From contig BTRK01000002.1 in the NCBI GenBank assembly GCA_036245805.1, positions 620,001 to 684,000 on the forward strand: a stretch of DNA of 64,000 bases. The letters run 5' to 3'. This document shows, in pieces, positions 46,201-57,900 of this stretch. Under the pieces are notes generated by a model that was not told where the DNA came from, made no database searches, and saw nothing but the letters and a program-made list of their open reading frames with translations. Origin of the DNA: Pristionchus mayeri (lineage: Eukaryota > Nematoda > Chromadorea > Rhabditida > Neodiplogasteridae). The translations under genes were made by a program, and so were the position numbers. Each line of letters opens with the position of its first letter. Positions within the stretch are counted from its first letter, which is position 1.

Positions 46201-46739
46201 ATATATGACGAAATTATGCATCAGTTACTATATTCACAATGTATATTTATTCCTAAGATTTTGAAGCTTCAATCGTTTTGAAATGTAGATTGCACGATGC
46301 CTGTTCAGTCTCTGCTGATGTCTCATTCGACTCGGATTCTGATGACTGCTCCTCTTGCGTTGGTTCACATACGTCAATTACATCTGACTGGAACTTGGTA
46401 ATGAGAATGAGAGTGTAAATATAAAATAATGACTGCAAGCCGCTCGTGCATATTCAGATCACTAATCCAAATTTTAAGTGAGGTTCCTTTGTTGTTGTTT
46501 TTTTTTCAAAATTCAAATGCGACAGCAGGCAATAGCCTTATCTCTAGAGTTCGTAATTCGGGTCACCGTCTCTTCATTTTACACACTCTCTCGACCGGTG
46601 GAATGGCGAGAGAGTGTGCAGAATGAAGAGACCGTGGTTTCATTTATCGAATTCTACTTATTTCACTCACCTCATCGCTGCTCATTTCGTCCTCTGTCTG
46701 GTAGTACTCAGAGCGATCGCTATCGCTGTCTGATGACAT
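43259..46739 (-). pseudogene. Importin-5-like (IMB-3-like) copy B, disrupted
   Basis: Tandem paralogue of copy A. The first exon (46739-46671, acidic MSSDSDSDRSEYYQTEDE) opens normally. The second exon loses its donor: copy A has CTG/GTACAG, while B reads on to a stop after about eight residues. Exon 3 has one extra base. Exons 4-10 are largely open and better than in A (RFLVSIAQDESVRLKSNIA; GALLSAVDAITGEEER; PQVRFCAVNLLMYF). In the 3' part the VLELLMGRLEDSDGN exon runs into unrelated sequence, two exons present in A are missing, and a deletion fuses the LLQLLTALL exon to the acidic exon out of frame. The last exon (43336-43259, ETLRRILDE) is intact. Damage is complementary to A, so both probably derive from a functional gene elsewhere. 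An expressed chimeric product cannot be excluded. Confidence 0.6.
46564..46636. repeat. Hairpin of about 73 bp
   Basis: CACCGTCTCTTCATTTTACA pairs imperfectly with TGCAGAATGAAGAGACCGTG around ACCGGTGGAATGG. The inner arm CACACTCTCTCG resembles the arm of the 27430 hairpin (CACACGCTCTCTCG), hinting at one family. It lies just downstream of exon 1 of importin-like copy B. Confidence 0.65.
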
Positions 46740-46829
46740 TATGAGTACCTTCAATTCATTAGCTGACTCTCCTCTCATCCAACATAGCTACCCTAATCTT
46801 AGCCTGAGCGCGAAGTCTAGCCTCAATAA

Positions 46830-47209
46830 TAGGCTTCGAAAAACAAGAAATATTCTTGCGAGAACTTGATTAATTCTTACCAAGACACCATTCTCATTCA
46901 AGAACTCTCGAACAAGAATGGAACGGTCGTTCTTGGTCAAGAATGATTTTCTTGATCAAGAATTAATTGTTTCGGAAACTGATGTATGGATAGTGAAACT
47001 CATTCATTCTCTGACTACTCCATATCATTTCACCCGCTCCGATCACCGCTCAACGGTCTCGATTTTCGCAAAATAGTTCTCGCAAGAATTCTTTCCAAGA
47101 ATTCGTTCTTATTCAAGAACTCTTGTCCGAGAATGCACCGGTCAATACTGATAAACGAGAACGAATGATCGTTCTTGTTTCTTGCTAGATTCTCGTTTTT
47201 CGAAGCCTA
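46830..47209. mobile_element. 380-bp hAT-like MITE
   Basis: Inverted ends TAGGCTTCGAAAAAC / GTTTTTCGAAGCCTA, flanked on both sides by CTCAATAA (46822-46829 and 47210-47217), an exact 8-bp duplication. The interior is rich in repeated CAAGAA/TTCTTG words. No transposase. Confidence 0.85.
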
Positions 47210-47235
47210 CTCAATAAGCAAGACAGTGAGTCTTA

Positions 47236-47455
47236 TGCCGTGGAAAAAGTCAAGGAGAAGAGGAAATATTTGAATTCCCGCAATTTTGTATCTCGGCTCC
47301 CAGTAGAGCTAGCGACTTGAAATTTCGTTTTTGGGGTGTAAAATGTTTTTACACCTCATACTCCAAATTTCAAGTCGCGATCTCTACTTTGAACCGAAAT
47401 ACGAAATTGCGGGAATTCAAATATTTCCTCTTCTCCTTGACTTTTTCCACTGCAT
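47236..47455. mobile_element. 220-bp near-perfect hairpin element
   Basis: Arms of about 100 bases: GTGGAAAAAGTCAAGGAGAA ... GAATTCCCGCAATTTTG and their complements. The AATTCCCGCAATTT part matches 12274-12420. The inner GTATCTCGGCTCCCAG...GAGCTAG matches the big foldback near 59370-59400. Confidence 0.8.
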
Positions 47456-48032
47456 TAAGCATTACATTAATGACTATGAATTAAGACATGAAAATCATAA
47501 ATTAACCTCACCTGAAACCGTTGACGCAATACAGATTGGACAAAACGAGGGGAGGAAACCGCTCGTCACCGAGCAAGAGAGGAAAAAATGATAACAATAT
47601 GCATCGAAAAATGGTGTGATTTACCTATTTGACTACAAACTTCAAACTAAAATTTCAACAGGATTTAGTAATGCTTTCACTGTCTAATGATCTCTTGAAT
47701 GTGAAAGGATCCTAGAAAGATCTAACTTATCATTTATTCTCAATATCGATGATAGTCTAACTTATCATTCATTCTCAATATCGATGATATTATATCTCAT
47801 AGTGAAGCAACATATATTCAAAAATAAGGCTTGAACGGAAAGCAAAGTATGCAAATGTTCGGTTTGTACTGTTGCTGTCCTTTCCTTAGCATAGGTATAA
47901 CACATGATAATGCGATTATTGCCGGTGAAACAAATTTACGATATGCATTTTACAATATATTGCGATGATTTGACAAGCATAAATCACCATGAACAACAGA
48001 ATATCTCCTAGTCACTTCGCCTATTCTCTAGT
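47456..48032. other. Spacer
   Basis: AT-rich, with a short tandem duplication near 47720-47790 (CTAACTTATCATTYATTCTC followed by ATATCGATGATA, twice). No gene recognised. Confidence 0.5.
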
Positions 48033-49456
48033 CTACTCATTCTTCAGATGTGGTGCACTCGCTCGTCTCTTCGGTAGACCCACGATGGCCGCCACCACAT
48101 CCACCTGCAATGAAATATGTAAAGTATGATATTTTGCACATTTACTATATTGCACCAAAATATTACATTTTACTAGTCCTTAGAAATATATAATCAAATT
48201 ATCGCAAACAGTAAGGAATAAAAATCGTATCATACTACAAAGATTGCATGACAACCATAACATTTTCCGTTTTTCATTTTTTATCAGATGCGCTGGCCAG
48301 TAAGCTACAGTCTGCTATTAATGCTAGCCAACTCACGTCCTCAACGGGCACAATCCTGCTGTAGTCACCGAAGGGACAGAGCTTGATGATGCGACAGCGT
48401 ATCGACTGGCACAACTTGCACGTGCACGAACGGATCTGGAATGCAATGAGTGATATTTAAAAAGTGGATTTAAAAAACCGTAATTTTACTTTACTCAAAA
48501 GATCATTTTGATAGATCTTTCCCATTTTTTTGATAAGTTGGTAACTGAAATTCAAGAAGACTTGCCTGTAGCAGGGCAGGGAGGCATTCGGGCAGAAGGG
48601 AGCGAAGGGCATCGTCTTTGTGAGTACGGAGGGCCGCATTGATGTACTCCAGACTGGATCGCAGCTTTTGCTGTGGATTCGAATTGTTGAACGCCTTCTG
48701 CACAGCCTGGTGAAAATAGTGATTATTCGCCTGTGCAATTTTTTTCCTGGCGTTTACTTTAATTTGTTTTGCATTTATTTTGCGCAGGAAAGTGTTCGTT
48801 CTAATAGATTATATTCTTATTTTTGATATCAATAAAATCGTCAGTAAGAAAGTAGATATTTTAAATTTAATTATCAATCGTTGATGAACTTTCGCGCAAT
48901 GCCAGATTTATAATTAATTGTACATTTCCTATGCAAAAATGAGCAGAAGATTTTGAAAAAAAATGTAAATAATTTTTATGCACACTAGTGCATATTGTTT
49001 GTCTCTTAAACTATTCCAATAAACACCATAGATTTTCAAATGATAAACTAAAATGATCTGGAAATAAAATTTAAGAAATTTTTAATACCGAAAAGGAATT
49101 TCAAAATATGATTGTCTTATAAAAAAATTCGAATCTCCCGGTAAAAGTTTCCCTAGTCAAAAGTTTGCCGAAAGCATAAACATAGCTATTTTTAAAATAT
49201 TGCTAATTCGCATTCATTGAAAAAATAGCTTGTGAAGTGCCTCTCCATCTGGTTCGACTGGGAATTGATTGTGTGGTTCCTGTCCCGTGCTGAAAACGAA
49301 ATATTATCATTGGATCTCATTTATACAAATCAGTTAATTAACGCCTGGTACTGGCGTTTTGTTTTTGCGAAATAAATATGCACTTTACCTCGGCTTAATC
49401 GAGCTGTAGTCGAAGTCCTGAGCCTGGGCGAGTCCTCCGACACCTCCAATTGCCAT
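48033..49456 (-). CDS. Small Cys-rich, probably secreted protein
   Basis: Minus-strand exons: 49456-49389, a middle exon starting at 49289 with uncertain end (near 49239), 48706-48566, 48435-48337, 48104-48033. Translation from the first in-frame ATG gives MAIGGVGGLAQAQDFDYSS; the frame is open upstream to an acceptor TTGCAG, so a signal-peptide exon may lie further out. The third exon encodes a helical region (SSLEYINAALRTHKDDALRS). The fourth holds six cysteines (SCTCKLCQSIRCRIIKLC), perhaps a metal-binding or disulphide knot. The 141-nt exon leaves through a GC donor (CAG/GCAAGT at 48565). No family recognised; the first half is the least certain. Confidence 0.5.
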
Positions 49457-50085
49457 AGCAGAACGGGCAATTGCAACTGCAATTGAGCAATTGAAAAAAC
49501 ATGAGAAAACTTATACCAAAATTAAACAATCAATTTTCATAGTGGCATGGCTAGATAACGCACACTGCCCGAAGTTTTGGAGATACACATCTAAAAAGGC
49601 AGAATGAGTCCCGTCACTCTATTATCATCCTACTTCGACTCTTTTCCAGTTGAACTTGTTTCGAGCCGTTTTCAGGGCACAATTCGGTTTAGAGAATATA
49701 TGTCGGCAACAGGTAAAAAGCATGGTATTATTTGAACCTATTGGAATACCACCTTGTGGTCTCTAACTTCGTCCATCGAAGTTTAAATCACAAATTAATT
49801 CATACGATTCTGGTGGACCATGAATTCAAACTCTCTCAGAAAACTTTCACTTGATGTTCCGAGTGCCATCGGTGTAAGTATAATCGGAGGACATCTTCTT
49901 CACTACATACATAAATGCATACCCCCAATCATCCCTCTTCTATCGGTGGATATATCTGCTAGGATATGTGCATTTTACTGTAATTTATGTTTACACCATA
50001 CTGCGGGTCAACCTTACATCATACAGGTTTCATATGAACAGCTCTGTGAAATAGCGAGGAATGAGTAAATGCAGTCTCTAATGAC
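49457..50085. other. Spacer
   Basis: No exon chain or repeat structure recognised, apart from a possible upstream exon of the Cys-rich gene near 49480. Confidence 0.4.
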
Positions 50086-52238
50086 TACAATATATCACGC
50101 GTTTCATCGTAGTATCGCAAACATCCATGCACATGGCAAAGACAACCCCCCCCCCCATTTTCTCATCGATTTTCGATTGACCCTGTATAGGGGAGCAATG
50201 AACCTCAGTAAAAGAGGTGGTAGATGAAAAGCCTTCCTGGTAGATAACATCAAGAATTGACTTTGGTAAGCCATTTTTGCTCGTATCTTCGTTAATTTTA
50301 GACTTGGGTAAAAAGTCTGGCAGATGACATGTGTGTTTTGAAGTGCTCTTCAAGATGACAATGTGACCGATTCGATTGCTAGCTCGTGGCACATGCTTCA
50401 TTCCAAATCATCGACGGAATATGGGACCTATCCAAATTTTTCTCATTCGGTGATGTTCGTCGAGAGCTCACGAATGATATGCTGAATGCTCTACTAAAGC
50501 CGGATCTCAAATGTATTATAGTTTTGGTCGAAAAACCATTTTCAATCCCTCAGTCCTTTATTTTCGATGCGTTTCGACTCACCCACTCCGGAACACGGGA
50601 TGGAATGATTCGTAATTACCGAACTTACCTTTATCTCGCTCGAGTAGGTGGGTCGAAATGCGTCGAATATGACGGATTGAGGGTTCGAAAATGTTTTTTC
50701 GGCAAAAACTACATTTGAGATCCGGCTTTAGCATGGCATTCAGCATGTCATTCGAGAGCTCTCGACGAGACTAATCGAATGATACAAAGTTTGGATAGGT
50801 CCCATATTCTGTGGATGATTTGGCATGAAGCATGAAGCATGAGCAAGCTATCGAGTCGGGCACATTATAATCTTGAAGAGCACTTCAAAACACACATGTC
50901 ATCTGCCAGACGTTTTTACCTCGAAAATTAACTGAGATACGAGCAAAAAATGGCCCGCCAAAGTCAATTTTTGATGTAATCTACCAGGAAGGCTTTTGAT
51001 CTAGCACCTCTCTTACTCGGGTTCAGAGTTCCCCTACAGGGTGCGAGAAAAGTATTGTGACACAATTCAATTAAGACCCACTTGGTGCGCAGTGTTTTAA
51101 TTTTTCTCAATTTTTTGCACCATGTACCTTAGCTATGTAGCTATTTAGCGCTCATGTATCAAACAAATATTTCTTTTAGATTACGAGATTTAATTTATTA
51201 AAAATTTAGTAAAGAAAAACGATCCTGTTTCTCTCTCACTGCATGAGTCGTATTCTTTAATGCCGCATTACAACAATGTATAGGTGGCGCATTCCATTAT
51301 TTTTTCTTAAGAAGGGCACTTGTGCCCGAGTCTAAATATGTGTCCATTTAATTTGGGGATTTGGTTATACAGCTTAAAAATATTTAAAAGTAAGCTGTGA
51401 CGAACAGCCCTCGAAAAAATTTTCTCGAATAAAGATGTCGCGTCCTTCAAATATGAATGATAGAAAAATATAACCGTATGTATTATGGTACACGTACATT
51501 CAGTAGTGCAAATATGCTTTCAGTTTAAATTGGGAAAGCGAATCTGCTTCTGTACCAGTTTCGAATCTGTCCCAAGTGTCGTTTTCAGCCATATTTTCAC
51601 ACGTATGGTTCAGTAATTTAAACCATGTTTTCATTCAGTTTGACGCTATTAAAATTCATAATTCGGTCCTCGCATATAACATACAAGTTTATATCTCAAT
51701 ATATGGATGCTGAGAAAGAAATTCGAAAATGTGATTTTTCAAAAAGATAATTCCGTATCAAAGTGTGATGCAGTTATTTTCATATTTCTCCGTTTCCTGA
51801 TATCGTATTTCCGCCTAAACAAGTATACTTTAAAGATGAATGGTTGCTCTCCATACTCAAGTTGAGAAAGTGAGGGAATTATTATCCGAAGATTTTTTAT
51901 TATTAATTAAAGAGAAAAATGAGCTGCGGGCCAAGGGCCCATTTTTTCGAACTTGAAAATCGAAAAGCTCTGAAAGACAAAATCGATAGATGGGGAACTG
52001 TAATAAAATTGTTGGAGGTACTGTTCGCAGGCATACAATGGCGAAAGCAGAAATCTATGCTATCATTACTTCGCGAGATATTACATAAAAGACTTGTCAC
52101 CATACTTTTCTCGCACCCTGTATATAGGCTCTATCGAAAATCGATGAGAAAATGGGGGTTGTCTTTTCAATATACAGGGGTTGTGAAGAAACTGATGAAA
52201 CTTTGACTCTACGATGAAACGGGTGATATATGATACAA
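50086..52238. mobile_element. Foldback element with a nested insertion
   Basis: Left arm about 50086-50530; right arm about 50700-51034 continuing at 52123-52238, in inverted orientation (ACAAAACACACATG-like and ATCTACCAGGAAGGCTTTT segments recur on both sides). The outer ends are TATATCACGCGTTTCATCG-like. The right arm is interrupted by a 1.08-kb TA-flanked element. The loop 50530-50700 contains an open frame that is not a recognised gene. Confidence 0.75.
51037..52120. mobile_element. Mariner-type non-autonomous element, inserted in the foldback
   Basis: 1,084 bp with terminal inverted repeats CAGGGTGCGAGAAAAGTATT / ATACTTTTCTCGCACCCTG and TA on both sides (51035-51036, 52121-52122). Removing it and one TA restores the arm of the host foldback. 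A 60-residue frame inside (51919-52104) shows no transposase motif. Confidence 0.85.
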
Positions 52239-52590
52239 TGAGACGAATGCGCGAGATTGAAACCAGGGAACACTGAAATTTGTAAATGAAGGTACCCCGA
52301 AGATTAGAAGACAAACCGAGTGGAGTGGAGCATGACAACTAGTGGATGGTTCTGCTGTAGCAGGCAACAGGTTCATCATACTATCCGTTGGAGAGATGGC
52401 TTGGTCTGCAACGACCGACCGTCAAAATACCTGACAATCTTTATTTATGCTGGATTGAATACTTTTATTTTGCATTCTCTCTCACGTTGCCCACACACCA
52501 GGATATATTCTCTACGAACTGATGATATACTGAAGAAGGCATTGAATAAATGTAAATAAAAGTCTGAGTGATTGTTTGAGCAACATACAG

Positions 52591-53216
52591 GGTGTCACAA
52601 ACTTACTCGCATTCACTATTCCCCCCTGTCATTTCCCTGAGAATGCGATTTGTGCGGACCAATTTATAGCATTATTTTTAAAAAAACTTAGCGGATTTCG
52701 ATGTGACCTGCTTTCATTCGAGTGCAAGCTGTGAGACGGCTCTCGTATGAGATGGGCAGTTCCCGCAGGTACTTGTCGTCAAAATCCCTCCATTCCTTGA
52801 GAATTGCTGACTTCATGGAATCCAGATTCAGGAATTTTTTTTGAGAGAGCTTAGCCTGCCTAACCCCCAGACACTGAAATCCAGGGAGCTAAGATAAGGT
52901 GAATTCGGTTGAAACTCAGTAGGAAGAAAGCGGTTGAGTATGTGCGCCCTCATACAATCGATTGCCTTCGTCGCCTTGTGACTTGGAGAGGTATCCTGCT
53001 GGAAGGTTCAATGAGTGATTTGTACTTAAGGGTAGAAGTTCCTCTTGCAGGATGTACTTGAATATTTGCCCACCTTGTCTCCAGGATTGACGAGAACGAG
53101 GTGAGTCTTGCCAGTGCTGCACACTCCTCCCCACACCACTGCGTACTTCGGTTGACTGGTGTGGCCAGTGAGTCCACCTTTCTCCACTCCACATAGGCCG
53201 CGACATAGGAATTCAT
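52591..53216 (-). pseudogene. Mariner/Tc1-family transposase relic
   Basis: Minus-strand remains of a DD-D transposase, broken by at least two frameshifts: VVWGGVCSTGKTHLVLVNPG, then FQQDTSPSHKATKAIDCMRA with the second catalytic Asp, then PNSPYLSSLDFSVWG near the third acidic position, and a C-terminal DKYLRELPISYESRLTACT. The family motifs are QQD-AP-H and WPPNSPDL-P-D-SVW. A terminal repeat CAGGGTGTCACAAACTTAC next to TA marks its 3' end at 52591; the 5' end is cut off near the foldback at 53.3 kb. Not functional. Confidence 0.8.
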
Positions 53217-53330
53217 GATTTTTAAATTGGCTACAAAATTAGAAAAAAGTACTTCGAAAAGAGCTCTTTCGAATGACGTTGGCCGATTTCCCGAAACAAA
53301 TTTCGCCGTGGGATGCTCCGGAAGTATACA

Positions 53331-54033
53331 TAGTGACCATAGTTACCCACCACTGGCGGCGGCAAGTGGGTAGTGCTCATCCACGACCCCCTATTCATGG
53401 TGAAAAGTGAGGTAGTGCTCATAGACGTATAGGGGGTCATGGTCCAAAATAGTGGTAGGGGATGATGTTCGATCGACCTTACGTGCCTTGGCCAACATCA
53501 TCTACAGTAACTTGTCATTTGTCGGCTACCGTAACCCGATCTACAGTAATCCAGATACTGTAAGCACACCACGTGGTAGTAAACGAGCCGATACTAGGCC
53601 GCACAGGCATGGATCACCTTCGGCCGGAATACCGTACTCCACCTTTTGCGCCTATTTAAGAAAAAAGTCAGTTCATGATAGTGAGTCAGGAGTACGGTAT
53701 CCAGGTTACTGTAGGTGGATTACGGTATTCATGCAGAAGGCCATCCATGGCTGTGCGGCCGAGTACCGACTTGTTTGCTACCATGCCGTGTGCCTACAGT
53801 ATCTGGATTACTGTAGATTGGGTTACGGTAGCCGACAAATAACAATGGAGTTACTGTAGATGATGGTGGTCATGGTACCTAAGGTCGATCGAACATCAAC
53901 CCCTACCACTATTTTGGACCATGACCCCCTATACGTCTATGAGCACTACCTCACTAAAAAAGTGGGGTAGTGCTCATCCATGAATAGGGGGTCATGGGGG
54001 TCGCCGGCGGCGTGGGCAACTATGATAGTGACC
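53331..54033. mobile_element. 0.7-kb foldback with CTACAGTA motifs
   Basis: Long inverted repeat: ATAGGGGGTCATGGTCCAAA at 53426 returns as its complement near 53910, and GTAGTGCTCAT, CGATCGACCTTA and CTACAGTAA pairs follow in mirror order. It is flanked by the repeated ATAGTGACCATA word. The ORF at 53452-53859 lies across the arms and is not considered a gene. Confidence 0.8.
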
Positions 54034-54226
54034 ATAATTTTGTGTTGAAATTTTTTAAAGCTTTCATTTAATTACCACATATACTTATTTCGTCGTCACA
54101 ACAAGTAAGTTTGCACAAATGTGTGAAGAACGCTACATTTAGAGGGAAACTTGACGCGTCCGCAACGCGAGCTAGCAAAAATTAAAAATATACTATATAT
54201 TCGCTTTTAGCATGCTGCGCGAAATA

Positions 54227-54760
54227 TTAGGTTGACTCATAAGTTTCGATACGTTTTCAAGTTTTCGAGCCATACCTTGATTCAGCCTTTAGCAATTATC
54301 TCTCAAATTTTATATGGTATTAGTGTATGCGTGCTCTTCATAGCGCACTTATGGGCATGCATGAACAATCAGTCACATACAGTAATCTGATTTTCGAAGT
54401 TTAGATGCCGGAATCGGTAGTCCCCCCCCACAGCTTTTCTGATGTAGACTAACGATCTCGTTTAAAGTGTTATATGGAAACGTGCACCCGCACTGAGTGC
54501 CGATACGAAAGTGGGGACTTTGCAAACCATCTATTTTGTTTTCATGGACACTTGAAAAGTGAATCAAAAATACCGGAAAATTACCACTTTTTAGGAAATT
54601 ACTTTTCCTTTTGAACTAATTGAGATCGATTCAATATGAAACAAAGATTGTACTGCGTCAATAGCATCTCAAAGAATGCCAAAGTAATATCGAAGACAGG
54701 CAACCAATTTCCGAGAAAAATGCAAAAATACCTTGTATCGAAACTTATGAATCAACCTAA
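54227..54760. mobile_element. 534-bp mariner-type MITE
   Basis: Inverted ends TTAGGTTGACTCATAAGTTT / AAACTTATGAATCAACCTAA next to TA on both sides (54225-54226, 54761-54762). TTAGGTTG ends with TA targets are typical of mariner elements. No transposase. Confidence 0.85.
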
Positions 54761-54918
54761 TAATACATGAGTTCGTACAAAATATCGTGCTAAGCTGGTT
54801 TTATCCAAGTGCAATTATATTTCCGTGACTTTTCATGTCTATTACTAGGTAGAGGAATTCTCTATAAATCTGTAATACATCTTATTGTGCATATTTCAGT
54901 AAGAAGTTTGTTTCAGTG

Positions 54919-57900
54919 ATGAATTTTTCGTATAATCCTAACGTCGAACTCGTCAAAGAGAGCTCAGCGATTTTGCTCAATAATAATTACAACCTCTTAA
55001 CTCTATGGAACGTGAGTTTAAGAAATATATATGTTCTGTTTAAATTCAACGAGGCAGCAGAAATAGAATAATAATTTGTTGAACGCAATATCAGGTTGGT
55101 CATAAAGTTTTGTCCGATTTTAACCAACATGCATTCTGACACTTCCCTTCCTTCGTTTTTGCCCAATCAACTTAGGTCTTTTAGTGGTAGATAGGGACGT
55201 TTATACTCTCTTCAGCGCACACTATCATAAATCTGTCCGGCCAAGGAAGCAAATACAGCAATGTTCCAAGCTTCATGTGAGCGGCCTACACACTGGCTTT
55301 TTGAAGGATCAGCATTTCGTTTAGAACAGAGATATGACCCAATCTTTGCCACAGTAGTAAAGCACGATGGCCATATGTCGCACCGGTAATATTGATACTG
55401 ATCAGCCTCGAAGGGCCTATTAGAGATAGGCGCGTAATCCGAGTTTGGGGTTTCATGACACTTGTCACAACACGTTTCTGGAGTATTGTATCTATAGCGA
55501 CAGCCCGTGATATTTCAATTATTCGTAAATGTGAACTACCTGTTCAATGCAAGTCACGATAATCTTTTGGAGAGAATGTGGCTCTCCATTCATGAACAGG
55601 GTTCTTCGAAGTTTAGGTGTCCAATTTTGAACAGCAAAATATTAGGTTGTTGCGAAAGTCTTGCTCGGCGTTTGATCTATCCGATTTTTCTCCCTTCTTA
55701 ACTCCAGTGCCTGATATCTCAGAATTGTTGAAGAGGGTGAACTGTTGTTTCATGAGCATAATTGATTTCAATCGTGTTCAGAATACATCCCATGAAATTT
55801 GAGATTTCATAAATTAGCAAAAATTTTGCGAAATTTTGCAACGAAATTTGGGTTGAATTCTGATCTCTCAGATACAAGAGATCGAAGTCCAAATAATATC
55901 CATATATATTTTGGAAGAGCATAGTGTGCTCGTTAATACCAGTACAAAAGATCGATCATTCAAGCTGCGCAAGAAATGAAAACTTGATAGAAATATCAAA
56001 TTCAGCATTCCATGAACTCTTTCAATGATTTGAATAGCCATATCTAGTCAACACAATTATGAATAATTCCTGTACTTCATTTTTAAGAAGAACACAATTA
56101 GATAATTATAATTTAGAGCGGTATTGATCCCTGCATCTCCTTACCCAAAAATGTGAAGACAAAATCGTATTTAGCTAAAATGTGTTCACTATAAATTCCC
56201 AAAAAAGGACACGTCTAAAGAAGGGATTTTAGCACAGACTTATAGTAAGTGATCATAAGTTATGTAGTAACATATCTGTGTACGCTTGTACTTCAGGAAT
56301 GGCCATATCTCTATTCTCCATAAAATTATGATAGAAGGAAAAGTCATCTTGATTGACTCATGTTGCAAGATTTGAACTTTAAGTACGCGTTCCTAAATGA
56401 AATGAGAGGTCTGATCTAAGGTGCGCTAGAATGAACATTGATACCCTCATAGTATAAGAAAAACCAGGTAAGTCTGAAATGAATTCGAATGCCAACACAG
56501 GCAGAAGTATTAAAATGATAAAAGCGAGCAAGACTTTCGCAACAACCTAATACACACTTTTGGCGTTTTTGTGCTAGCCCTGTAGTTTGAGGAGCGGTAA
56601 TTTCGTGTTCAAATTAATGAAAAACCCTTATCCTATCCATCATCTATTTGGTATATTATCGGGGTCGCTACTTTTTTCTAGGGTAATCCGTGTCCCAAGA
56701 CCCTCCATGTTAGGTATTTCGGCATTTATATCGAAAAATAATTGATAGACAAATATCACTTTTTAAGATGAGAAAGCCAAGTGGGCTCTTAAATATTGAT
56801 GTAATAGAGAACCCTTAACGTAGTGATAATAGCGCCCATAGGTAGGTGTCCGTCTCGTCAATCCTCAAAACAGGTGATTTATTCGAAAGGACTCTGATTT
56901 TTCTAAATGTCTATGATTCATCGGCCTGTACGAAGCACTTAACGAATTCAGCAGCTCTCTCTTTTTGGTACTAGGTAGTGCACGACAAGTGCTTGTTGAT
57001 GAACTTTGTGAGCCTCCATCTAAAAATTTCTCTGCGAAATACAGCAACTTTAAGGAAAATCTTATTTTTTGCGAAAAATTCAAAGTTACGCTGGCATTTA
57101 TTACTCGCACAGTAGATATGCATGCACCATTTCAACGATAATATTCAAAAGGCCGAACATGTCCCTATATATCGACATCATGATTATATGTGGCGATTTG
57201 AGCCAACCAAATTATACGAACTCAAATTTGGGGTCGGAAATCGGACAAAACTTTATGACCAACCTAATACAATGCATAAGGACACAAAAGAAGATAGTAG
57301 GGCCCTCCGGACTGAACTACCCTACCGTAAACACTGACCTAGCAGTGAGCTCGATACAGGACTTGTGCGCTTTGGCACGGAAATACTCTGTCTTTTCCAT
57401 GTAAAATGAAAGTGATGTCATTCAAATAACGCAAGCATATTTTGGATATCAGCCATAACGAACCAGCAGAAATTATTTGTGTAACGCCCAATAATCGTTT
57501 CCATAGTGCCATTATATGATACTTATAAATATTGTAAGCGATATCTAAACATTTATAGCGATATCTAAACATTTATTTAAAAAAATTGTTTTGAAGATTC
57601 TATTCTTCGTGTGTCCTGCTTTCAATTTGGCCTACTATGAGTTTGTGATGGATAAGTTTATGAGGCCTTTCTTCGGCGTGAGTTGTTAACACATAATATA
57701 TATTAAAAAGTATAATAACGTCATTTACACGGTTATGAAGCTTTGAAAAGTTCTTTGAAGAATGCAATTATTGTATTTCAGGACTACATCAGAAGGCTCG
57801 ATCCATCAGAGAGAGGAAACATTAAAATAGTAGGATATGTTGGATTTGTATTTCGATATTTTAGGGCTTGAAAAAAACGTATTGTTTTATTTTTGAGCAT

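Noticed and set aside
50386..50718. 110-codon open frame
   Set aside because: It lies across the arm and loop of a foldback element; the sequence in the arms is constrained by its mirror copy, not by coding.
53452..53859. 135-codon open frame
   Set aside because: Falls inside the 0.7-kb foldback and is composed of its inverted words.
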